Positions 8,773-17,143 of a DNA stretch of 64,000 nucleotides are shown here, one piece after another. Source of the DNA: Leifsonia shinshuensis (GTDB taxonomy: Bacteria; Actinomycetota; Actinomycetes; Actinomycetales; Microbacteriaceae); NCBI RefSeq assembly GCF_014217625.1, contig NZ_CP043641.1:3286001-3350000 (forward strand), given 5' to 3'. The notes under the pieces were generated by a model. That model ran no database searches and was not told the origin of the DNA. It worked only from the letters and a program-made list of their open reading frames with translations. Numbering within the stretch: the stretch's first letter is position 1; every line of letters starts with the position of its first letter. The position numbers and the translations under genes are program-made.

Positions 8773-9915
8773 ATGCAAGATCTCCAATCTAACCTAAAAC
8801 GCTACGCTCGATTCCCGTCTGACGAGTGGCAGGCGAGTTCATCGCGGGTCCACGCCGTCCTCTGGATCTGTTTCGTTTCTGCCGTTCCCTGGCTCTTGTG
8901 GGCGCCAATGACGGCTCAGAGCGGGCCAGATCCGATCGATAGCAATGAACTTTTCGACTGGGTCTTGGAGCGGTTCCTGGTCGGGTCCAACGACTTCGGC
9001 TGGCTGATTCCGCTCTTGTTCGGTGTGGTTCTCGCGCTCGGAGTGTCCGCGCGTTTCGGTGAGCGACTCAACCAGGCCGAGCGTCGAGACCTTTTCGTGA
9101 GCACTGCTGTGCCAGTTGTCATTGCGTCGCTGTGTATCCAGATGAGCATTCTTGCGATCGTGGCACGTACACGCGGCATGAGTATGGGCGTAAGCGCGAT
9201 TGCGCTCCATGTTTCGACAATTGCAATTGTGGTCGTGTCGATCGAAGCCGCAAAGGCGATCGCCTGGGTCCCCCTCACCAATCAGGTCGAACGCTCGAGG
9301 GACGAAATCAAGCGAATGCGTCAGCAGTACGATCGGTGGTCCAATATGAGCGAGAGTGCTCCATTGACTCGACGCGTCTCATTGATCGTGCAGGCCCTCG
9401 GCTTGCTCGCTTTGGGAGCAGCGCTTTCGGTGATGGATGCGACAGCACATCGAGGTGCGGGAGCGCTATTCGGCATGGGAGCCGTGTTCGGAGGTGGGGC
9501 GAGCGCATTCGTCTCGATGACGCGTATCCGCACCACGACCGATGACCGACTCCGCACGCGCGCGGTCGCGCAACTCTTGATCGCGTTCATTTGGTGTCTC
9601 TGGCTGCTGGTGTTGGCGCTGATGCTGAGCTTCACCGTACTGATGTGGTCAGCCGGGTCCCCGCTGGGAGGAACGGCAATCCTCTTGGGGTTCGGGCTGA
9701 CGTCCGCGTCGTCGCTGTGGACAGGTCGACGCAGCAGCGGAAGTTTCTTTGCGAGCCTCACCGTTGGAGGCGCGATTCGTCGCCGTTCGCTCAAATACTT
9801 CAAACGACAAGTCCGTTTCCAGAAGCGAAGCATCAAACGCGTTCAGAAGGAGCTTGAGCGACGCGCGACAGAGGTGGCCGTCTCTGGAGTGTCGAGCGAA
9901 CAACGGGGAGGCTGA
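8773..9915 (+). CDS. Orphan multi-pass membrane protein in an AT-richer islet
   Basis: This 380-residue integral membrane protein has about seven or eight hydrophobic segments (roughly residues 27-48, 74-95, 108-130, 141-165, 203-222, 226-246, 263-287 and 290-311) and a strongly basic helical C-terminal tail (about 330-370). A cytoplasmic helix with many charged residues lies at about 170-195 between the two halves. I recognise no family. Base composition is clearly lower in GC than the neighbours, with A/T-ending codons common, which suggests acquisition by transfer. It has no operon partner: the flanking genes are both on the minus strand. Translation could begin at the ATG of MQDLQSNLKRY; no strong ribosome site precedes it. 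Confidence 0.7.
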   Translation: MQDLQSNLKRYARFPSDEWQASSSRVHAVLWICFVSAVPWLLWAPMTAQSGPDPIDSNELFDWVLERFLVGSNDFGWLIPLLFGVVLALGVSARFGERLNQAERRDLFVSTAVPVVIASLCIQMSILAIVARTRGMSMGVSAIALHVSTIAIVVVSIEAAKAIAWVPLTNQVERSRDEIKRMRQQYDRWSNMSESAPLTRRVSLIVQALGLLALGAALSVMDATAHRGAGALFGMGAVFGGGASAFVSMTRIRTTTDDRLRTRAVAQLLIAFIWCLWLLVLALMLSFTVLMWSAGSPLGGTAILLGFGLTSASSLWTGRRSSGSFFASLTVGGAIRRRSLKYFKRQVRFQKRSIKRVQKELERRATEVAVSGVSSEQRGG

Positions 9916-9943
9916 CCCTCGGCGTGTCCGGTAGCGCGCCGCC

Positions 9944-10615
9944 TCACAGGAACGAGTTCCCCACCAGCACCGCCCCGAACAGCACCAGCACCACGCACGT
10001 GATGGTCCGGCTGGAGCGCTCCAGCGCCGCGCGCAGCCGGTTCAGGCGCGGCCGGATGCGGTCCCCGCCGACCGAGACGGCCACGACCGGGATGGTCACC
10101 GCGACGATCCCGATGGCCGCGAACACGGCGACGGCCGCGATGGTGGGTGGCGGCTCCGTCAGCGAGCCTCCGATCACGATGCCGGCGCCCGCGCCGAGCG
10201 CGAGTTCCTTCACATTCGTCGCCGCGAGCGCGAAGCCCAAGCCGAACGCGTTCGGGGCCGAGACCCGGGTGAGGGAGGTCAGCCAGCGCGGCGGCGTGCC
10301 CGCGACGGCGCCGCGCGGCCGGCGCACCCAGGTGACCGTGCCGAGGGTCATCATCCCCAGTCCGATCAGGGCGGTGGCGATGTGGAGGACCACGTCCGAG
10401 CCGTAGAAGTCGACGTACAGCTCCGACGCCGCCGCGAACGCGCCCACCACCACGACGATCCCCAGGAAGCGCCCGAGGACCAGCGCGGTCCCGCGCACGG
10501 CGCCGTTCGGTCCGAGTGCGATCACGAGCACCGCGATGAGCGGCGTCGAGCTGACCGCCACCCCGACGGCGAGCGGGAAGAACTCGGCGAGCACGTGCCC
10601 GAACGGGGACCACAT
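9944..10615 (-). CDS. GAP-family (LysE-like fold) membrane protein
   Basis: This 223-residue membrane protein has six hydrophobic segments and a proline/charged loop in the middle, the layout of the actinobacterial GAP / Sap family distantly related to LysE exporters. The ATG at 10615 (MWSPFGHVLAEFFPLAVGVA) places the first helix right after the start; an upstream in-frame start would add a charged, unlikely N-terminus. Mycobacterial relatives take part in moving cell-wall glycolipids, but nothing here shows a substrate. Divergent from tdh, with about 120 bases between the two starts. Confidence 0.75.
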   Translation of the reverse strand: MWSPFGHVLAEFFPLAVGVAVSSTPLIAVLVIALGPNGAVRGTALVLGRFLGIVVVVGAFAAASELYVDFYGSDVVLHIATALIGLGMMTLGTVTWVRRPRGAVAGTPPRWLTSLTRVSAPNAFGLGFALAATNVKELALGAGAGIVIGGSLTEPPPTIAAVAVFAAIGIVAVTIPVVAVSVGGDRIRPRLNRLRAALERSSRTITCVVLVLFGAVLVGNSFL

Positions 10616-10737
10616 GGGATGAAATCTAGCGCGCCGGGGCGGGTAGGCTGGTGCGCGGCCGCCACGCTCACAAGGCACGGCGGCCTGCCAAGCGCATCAG
10701 CGAAGACGCATACGCACGACCCCACGAGGATGGCGAA

Positions 10738-11780
10738 ATGAAGGCCCTGTTCAAGAGCGAAGCCGCGCCCGGGCTTGCCCTGGTCGACGTCCCGGAGCCG
10801 GAGATCGGCCCGGAGGACGTCAAGATCCGGGTGCTGCGCACCGGCATCTGCGGCACGGACCTGCACATCCTGCGCTGGGACGACTGGGCCGCCTCCGCGG
10901 TCGCCGCGCCCCTCGTTCCCGGCCACGAGTTCTACGGCGAGGTCGTCGAGGTCGGCTCGCTCGTCCACGACGTGGAGGTCGGCGACAGGGTCTCCGGCGA
11001 GGGCCACATCGTCTGCGGCACCTGCCGCAACTGCCGCGCCGGCCGCCGCCAGATGTGCATCCGCACGCAGGGCGTGGGCGTGCAGCGCGACGGCGCGTTC
11101 GCCGAGTACCTCGTCCTCCCCGCGACGAACGTGTGGGTGCACCACAACGGCATCGAGCCGGAGGTCGGCGCCCTGTTCGACCCGCTCGGCAACGCCGTGC
11201 ATACCGCGCTGGCGTTCCCGGTCGTCGGGGAGGACGTGCTGGTCACCGGCTGCGGCCCGATCGGGCTGATGGCCATCGCCGTCGCCCGCCACGTCGGCGC
11301 CCGTTTCATCGTCGGCACCGACGTCAGCGCGCAGCGCCTGGAGCTGGCCACGGGCATGGGCGCGGACTTCACCGTCGACGTCTCGAAGCACGACATCCGG
11401 GAGGCCCAGCGGGCGCTCGGGATGCGCGAGGGCTTCGACGTCGGCTTCGAGATGAGCGGCGCCCCCACCGCGCTGCCCTCGATGATCGAGAACATGAACC
11501 ACGGTGGCCGGATCGCCATGCTCGGCCTCCCCTCGCAGCAGATCGCGATCGACTGGGGCATCGTCGTGACCCACATGCTCACGCTGAAGGGCATCTACGG
11601 CCGCGAGATGTTCGAGACCTGGAACGCGATGGGCGCGATGCTGCAGACGTCGAAGCCCCTGCACGACTCCATCGCCTCGATCGTGTCCGACCGGTTCCCC
11701 GCCCGCGACTGGGAGAAGGGGTTCGCCGCTGCGGCCGCGGCCGGCGGCGGCAAGGTCATCCTCGACTGGACGGAGGTCTG

Positions 11781-11781
<1 letters not shown>
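10738..11781 (+). CDS. tdh: L-threonine 3-dehydrogenase
   Basis: This 347-residue zinc-dependent medium-chain dehydrogenase oxidises L-threonine to 2-amino-3-ketobutyrate with NAD+. Seen: catalytic zinc ligands Cys38 (GICGTDLHI) and His63-Glu64 (PGHEFYGEV), structural zinc cysteines 93, 96, 99 and 107, and the Rossmann motif [11 protein letters not shown]. The start is the ATG at 10738 ([13 protein letters not shown]), homologous to the usual tdh start; an upstream in-frame GTG is not needed. Its stop overlaps the start of kbl by one base (TGATG), so the two enzymes are translationally coupled and carry out consecutive steps. Confidence 0.96.
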
Positions 11782-12968
<1,187 letters not shown>

Positions 12969-12973
12969 CGTTT

Positions 12974-13100
12974 CGTGCCGAATGTCGCGTTACGCAGCGC
13001 GTAACGCGACATTCAGCACGAATCGCGGTGCTGACATTCGTCACGAATCGCTCGAATAGCGGCGCGTAACGCGACATTCGTCACGAATCGCGGCTGCTGA
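12974..13100. repeat. Intergenic palindrome and direct-repeat cluster
   Basis: Between two convergent genes lies a 22-bp inverted repeat (12974-12995 with 12999-13020, one mismatch, loop AGC) whose core is GAATGTCGCGTTACGC. Its second arm and following bases recur at 13064-13100 with few changes (core GCGTAACGCGACATTC, then CACGAATCGCGG), and an exact 18-base unit, GACATTCGTCACGAATCG, occurs at 13033-13050 and 13073-13090. The palindrome could serve as a bidirectional terminator for kbl and the convergent esterase gene, but the extra repeat units look like a dispersed intergenic repeat family. Confidence 0.85.
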
Positions 13101-13110
13101 CGGGGCCCGG

Positions 13111-14481
13111 TCAGACAGCGTCGACCCGGAGTCGGCGCCCGCGACGGAAGAACAGCAGCAGCTGCGCGCCCAGGAACACCGCGAGCACGCTGAGGTCGGC
13201 CATCGCCACCGTGCCCGCCACGGCCGCCGCCTGCGTCAGGCCGCACGCGCGCGCGTCCTGGTCGGGGGAGCACAGGAAGCGGTCGGCCTGCGCCGGCACC
13301 GCTCCGGACGTCACCCAGCCGCCGATGAGCTGGTTGTAAGCGGTCTTCAGCCCGGGCTCGAGCGTCTGGGTGTGGGTGGCGTCGGGGACGGCCCAGTAGG
13401 TCACCTTCCACCCCGCGTTCTCCGCGGCGGTGGCGGTCGCCTCGACCTGCGGACGGAAGTGCGTGTCGAGCGCGCCGGCGATGAAGATGCCCGTCATTTT
13501 CTCTGGATAGGTGGTGGAGGCCAGGATGTTCTTCGGCCAGGTGGCCTCGAAGGCGGGCAGGCTGCCGCCGTAGTAGGTGTCGCGCGTGTAGTTAGGCCGG
13601 TGCTCGCCGGGCTTGTCCGGCCCGGAGATGGAGACGACGTTCGCCCAGACGTCCGGGTGCTTCGCGCCGAGGAAGGCCGCGCACTCGCCGCCGTGCGAGT
13701 AGCCCGCGATCGCCCAGTCCGCCCGGTCGCTGCTCGCCGGGAGGTTGCCGCGGATCCAGGCGGGGACGTCCTTCGACAGGTAGGTGTCCAGCTTGCCCGC
13801 GCTGGTGTCGCTGCACGGCGGGTTGGCCTTGACGTTGCCGAGCTGGTCCACGACCAGGACGAACGGCGCGTCGTCCAGCCGCTCGGCGCCGAGGCCGTGG
13901 AGGGCGTCGAGCGTCGCGCCCAGGGTCGGGTTCCCCGGCTGGCCCATCATCATCTCGACCACGGGACGCGTGCTGGACGGGTCCCGCAGCCAGCCCGGCG
14001 GCACGAACAGGTGCGCGTCGCGCGCCGAGAACCCGGAGGCCGTCGGCGGGATGCGGACGGTGAGCTGCGCGCCGTTGGTCAGCGTCTGCTCCGTGACCGG
14101 GACGGCCTTGCCCGCGACGGTCGCCGTCGCCAGGGTCGGGGCGACCGTGAGTGCTCCGGCGGCGACGCCGGCCAGCGCGGTGACGGCCGTCAGTGCGATC
14201 GAGAGGACCCGGAGGCCGCCCGCCGACTGCAGCGCGTCGCCGAGCGCCAGGGGGATCGCGAGGGAGGCCAGCGCGATCGCGAACCAGCCGATCCCGCCCA
14301 GGTCGGGCCGCGGCGCGAAGAGGCACCAGGCCAGGATGAAGACCAGTCCGACGACCTGGCCGAGGATCACGATGCGCACCGTCGCCCCGGCGCGGAACCG
14401 CCATCCGCGCGCGGCGAAGCGCACCGCCGGATAGGCGGCGAGCAGCCCGAGAGCGAGCGTCAGCCAGGCGAGAGTCCCCAC
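13111..14481 (-). CDS. Membrane-anchored alpha/beta-hydrolase (esterase)
   Basis: This 456-residue protein starts with about four transmembrane helices (to about residue 120), continues with an extracytoplasmic alpha/beta-hydrolase domain of the esterase D / antigen-85-like group (nucleophile serine in GYSHGGECA; later a DATHTQTL histidine) and ends with one more hydrophobic segment and an Arg-rich tail (FRRGRRLR). The GTG start at 14481 (VGTLAWLTLALG) puts the first helix at the N-terminus; upstream codons give an Arg-rich, implausible extension. It probably acts on cell-envelope or external esters; the substrate is unknown. Convergent with kbl. Confidence 0.8.
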   Translation of the reverse strand: MGTLAWLTLALGLLAAYPAVRFAARGWRFRAGATVRIVILGQVVGLVFILAWCLFAPRPDLGGIGWFAIALASLAIPLALGDALQSAGGLRVLSIALTAVTALAGVAAGALTVAPTLATATVAGKAVPVTEQTLTNGAQLTVRIPPTASGFSARDAHLFVPPGWLRDPSSTRPVVEMMMGQPGNPTLGATLDALHGLGAERLDDAPFVLVVDQLGNVKANPPCSDTSAGKLDTYLSKDVPAWIRGNLPASSDRADWAIAGYSHGGECAAFLGAKHPDVWANVVSISGPDKPGEHRPNYTRDTYYGGSLPAFEATWPKNILASTTYPEKMTGIFIAGALDTHFRPQVEATATAAENAGWKVTYWAVPDATHTQTLEPGLKTAYNQLIGGWVTSGAVPAQADRFLCSPDQDARACGLTQAAAVAGTVAMADLSVLAVFLGAQLLLFFRRGRRLRVDAV

Positions 14482-14569
14482 GGGATCCAGCCTAAGTGCC
14501 CGATCCGGCCGTTCCGACCGGTGAGCGCCCCTTAACCGGGGGCCGCTCGAGCAGGGGGTGAGGCCGACT

Positions 14570-15592
14570 TCAGCGGGTCGGCGCCGCCGACGACTCCCGC
14601 GCCTCCAGGCGGATCGGCGGGGCCTCGAGCAGCTCGACGCGCTCACCCGCTCGCATGCGGGCGAAGGCGTCCAGGAGGGTGCCGGCGAGCGCGTCCGCGT
14701 CGAAGGTGACCGTGCTCAGCCGGGGAAGGAAGTCGGCCGCGCCCGGGTGGTCGTCGGCGCCGACGACGGACAGGTCCGCCGGCGCGCGGAGGCCGGCGTC
14801 GGCGAGGGCGCGGATCGCCGCCATGGCGAGGCCGTCGTCGGAGGCCGCGATGGCGGTGGGGGCGTGCGGGTCGTAGCGGAGGCCGTGCGCCCAGTCGCGC
14901 AGCGTGCGCGCGGAGGCCGCAGCGTGGGTGACGTCCAGGCGCACCCCGAGCAGCGTCGCCGTCTCCCGGGCTCCCGCGAGCCGCTCGGCCGCGGCGGGGC
15001 CCGGTGTCGCCGGCGCGAGGTAGACGATGTGCTCGTGGCCGAGCGCCGCGAGGTGCTCGACCGCGAGGCCGCCGAACGGCCGCTGCGGGATGACGAGCGA
15101 CGGCGCGTAGTCGACGGCCGTCGTGCCGTGGACGACGAGGGCGCGCACGCCGGCGAGGCGCAGCACCTCCGTGGCCTCCGCGTCGCAGCGGGCGGCCTCG
15201 GCGAGCACGGCCTCCGGGCGGAGCTTGGCCCAGAGCTGGCCGGCCTCGGCGCCGGTCGCCGCGGTGTCGGCGTGCCGGAGGGCGTCGATGCCGTCGTCCA
15301 CCGTGCGGGCGAGCAGCGCGTCGAGCGCCCGGGCGACCGTTGCGCCGTGGTCGTTCGCCGAGGACGCGACCAGGAGCCCGGCGACGGCCTCGCCACTGGC
15401 GAGGGAACGTGCGGCGGTGTTGGGCGTGTAGCCCAGCAGGCGCGCGGCCTCCAGGACGCGGTGCCTGGTGTCGTCGGAGACGCGCGAGTTCGGCTTGTCG
15501 TTGAGGACGAACGACACGGTCGCGCGCGAGACGCCCGCCGCGAGCGCGACGTCGGCGCTCGTCGGGGCTTTGACGACCTGGGGCGTGAACAT
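14570..15592 (-). CDS. LacI-family transcriptional regulator of the adjacent beta-glucoside genes
   Basis: This 340-residue LacI-type repressor has the N-terminal helix-turn-helix and hinge (TSADVALAAGVSRATVSFVLN through LLGYTPNTAARSLASG) and a periplasmic-binding-protein-like sugar-sensing domain (about 65-330) with the conserved late block LSVVGADDHPGAADFLPRLSTV. It is divergently transcribed from an MFS transporter and a GH3 glycosidase, with 143 bases between the starts. Two similar operator-like palindromes in that gap (15623-15644 and 15686-15701) make it the likely repressor of both itself and the sugar genes. The inducer is presumably a beta-glucoside; this is inference from the enzyme. 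Confidence 0.9.
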   Translation of the reverse strand: MFTPQVVKAPTSADVALAAGVSRATVSFVLNDKPNSRVSDDTRHRVLEAARLLGYTPNTAARSLASGEAVAGLLVASSANDHGATVARALDALLARTVDDGIDALRHADTAATGAEAGQLWAKLRPEAVLAEAARCDAEATEVLRLAGVRALVVHGTTAVDYAPSLVIPQRPFGGLAVEHLAALGHEHIVYLAPATPGPAAAERLAGARETATLLGVRLDVTHAAASARTLRDWAHGLRYDPHAPTAIAASDDGLAMAAIRALADAGLRAPADLSVVGADDHPGAADFLPRLSTVTFDADALAGTLLDAFARMRAGERVELLEAPPIRLEARESSAAPTR

Positions 15593-15622
15593 GGTGTGCT
15601 CAGTCTAGGTCTCGGCGATGGA

Positions 15623-15644
15623 TTTGCTTACCCGCGTCAGCAAA
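15623..15644. promoter_or_regulatory. LacI-type operator 1 (palindrome centred on CG)
   Basis: This 22-base site has arms TTTGCT and AGCAAA, and the inner bases are also symmetric in pattern (AC.CG.GT); 18 of 22 positions match their reverse complement. It is centred on CG, the hallmark of LacI-family operators, and lies 31 bases upstream of the regulator's start. Confidence 0.75.
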
Positions 15645-15685
15645 ACCGACCGATGGCTTGTATTCGGGGAGACCGGTGGCGTATG

Positions 15686-15703
15686 GTTACGCGTGTTAGC
15701 ACG
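15686..15703. promoter_or_regulatory. LacI-type operator 2 near the transporter start
   Basis: Read on the minus strand this site shares GCT.AC.CGCGT.A with operator 1, again centred on CG, but is less symmetric. It lies about 35-50 bases upstream of the MFS gene's GTG, a position that would block its promoter. It is followed by the ribosome site GAAAGGA. Confidence 0.55.
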
Positions 15704-15735
15704 CAACGTCGCCTGCTCTGAAAGGACAATCCCCC

Positions 15736-17130
15736 GTGACAACGCCGTCTGATGACTTCCCCGAGGGCCCCCGCCCGGTCCAGCCCACCCTCCCCCCGAA
15801 CCTCTCCGGCGCGCCCGACAGCGTGGCGCTCGGCTCGACGCTGACCACCGCCGACTCGGCGTTCTCGGCCGCCCCTACCTCCGCGGTGTCCGCCCAGGCC
15901 CCGCAGAAGGTCAAGGTGCGCGGCAAGCTGCTGAAGCTGATGCTGTGGATGGCGTTGGCGAACATCGCCGTCTTCGGCATCTGGGGTGCCGTCCCCGGCC
16001 TGCTCCTCCCGACGCAGATCACCAACATCGTGGGCAAGGACGCGAGCGTCGGAGCGTTCGGCCTCATCGCGACGATCGGCGCCTTCGCCGCCATGGTCGC
16101 GCAACCCATCGCCGGCCTGGTCTCGGACCGCACGCGCAGCCGCTTCGGCCGCCGTGCGCCGTGGATGGTCGCCGGGGGTCTGCTCGGCGGGCTCTCGCTC
16201 ATCTTCATGGGCGCGTCGAACGGCATCGTCCAGCTCGGCATCGCCTGGGTCATGGTCCAGGTCTGCTACAACTTCGCCCAGGGCCCGCTGTCCGCGATCC
16301 TCCCCGACCGCGTCCCGAGCGGAGCCCGTGGCACCTTCTCGTCGCTGTCCGGCCTCGGCCTCATGGTCGGCGCGCTCGGCGGCAGCATCGCGGGCGCGAT
16401 GTTCCTCTCGAACATCTCCACCGGCTACCTGGTCTTCGCCGGCTTCGCGTTGATCGTCCTCGTGCTCTTCGTCGTCTTCAACCCGGACCGCTCCAACAAG
16501 GCCGAGCCGAAGCCCCCGTTCAGCCTGGGCGCGTTCCTCCGGACGTTCTGGGTCAACCCGGTCAAGCACCCCGACTTCTTCTGGGGCTTCACCGGCCGTC
16601 TCCTGCTCTACGCGGGCTACTTCATGGTCACCGGCTACCAGCTCTTCATCCTGCGCGACTACGTCGGGCTCGGCGCGAAGGCCGGCGCGTTCGTCCCGGT
16701 GCTCAGCCTGATCAGCATGGCCGGCACGATCATCACCACGCTCATCGGCGGACCGCTCTCCGACAAGCTCGGCCGACGGAAGGTCGTCGTCATCGTCGCC
16801 GGCTCCGTCATGGCGGTCTCGATGTTGTTCCCGCTGATCTTCCCGTCCCTCGTCGGCATGATGCTGTTCTCCTTCGTCGCCGGCCTCGGCTTCGGCGCCT
16901 TCCAGGCCGTCGACACCGCGCTGATGAGCGAGGTGCTGCCCTCCAAGGACGACTTCGCCAAGGATCTCGGCGTGCTCAACATCGCCGCCACGCTTCCCCA
17001 GACGCTCGCTCCCGGCATCGCGAGCATCGTCATCCTCTCGCTCGGCGGCTACGCCGCCCTGTTCCCGATCGGCATCGTGATCGCGCTCCTCGGCGCCTTC
17101 GCTGTCCTCCCGATCAAGTCCGTCCGCTAG
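15736..17130 (+). CDS. MFS sugar transporter (glycoside/cation symporter type)
   Basis: This 464-residue 12-helix transporter has a long, Pro/Ala/Ser-rich cytoplasmic N-terminus (about residues 1-65). It carries MFS motifs after helix 2 (GLVSDRTRSRFGRRAPW) and again after helix 8 (GGPLSDKLGRRKVVV). The pattern SDRTRSRFGRR with a following RAPW is typical of SLC45/GPH-like glycoside permeases. It is followed after 13 bases by a GH3 beta-glycosidase, so it most likely imports a beta-glucoside that the enzyme hydrolyses inside the cell. It starts at a GTG 10 bases after GAAAGGA and is probably controlled by the divergent LacI regulator. Confidence 0.88.
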   Translation: MTTPSDDFPEGPRPVQPTLPPNLSGAPDSVALGSTLTTADSAFSAAPTSAVSAQAPQKVKVRGKLLKLMLWMALANIAVFGIWGAVPGLLLPTQITNIVGKDASVGAFGLIATIGAFAAMVAQPIAGLVSDRTRSRFGRRAPWMVAGGLLGGLSLIFMGASNGIVQLGIAWVMVQVCYNFAQGPLSAILPDRVPSGARGTFSSLSGLGLMVGALGGSIAGAMFLSNISTGYLVFAGFALIVLVLFVVFNPDRSNKAEPKPPFSLGAFLRTFWVNPVKHPDFFWGFTGRLLLYAGYFMVTGYQLFILRDYVGLGAKAGAFVPVLSLISMAGTIITTLIGGPLSDKLGRRKVVVIVAGSVMAVSMLFPLIFPSLVGMMLFSFVAGLGFGAFQAVDTALMSEVLPSKDDFAKDLGVLNIAATLPQTLAPGIASIVILSLGGYAALFPIGIVIALLGAFAVLPIKSVR

Positions 17131-17143
17131 GAGCACCACCGTC

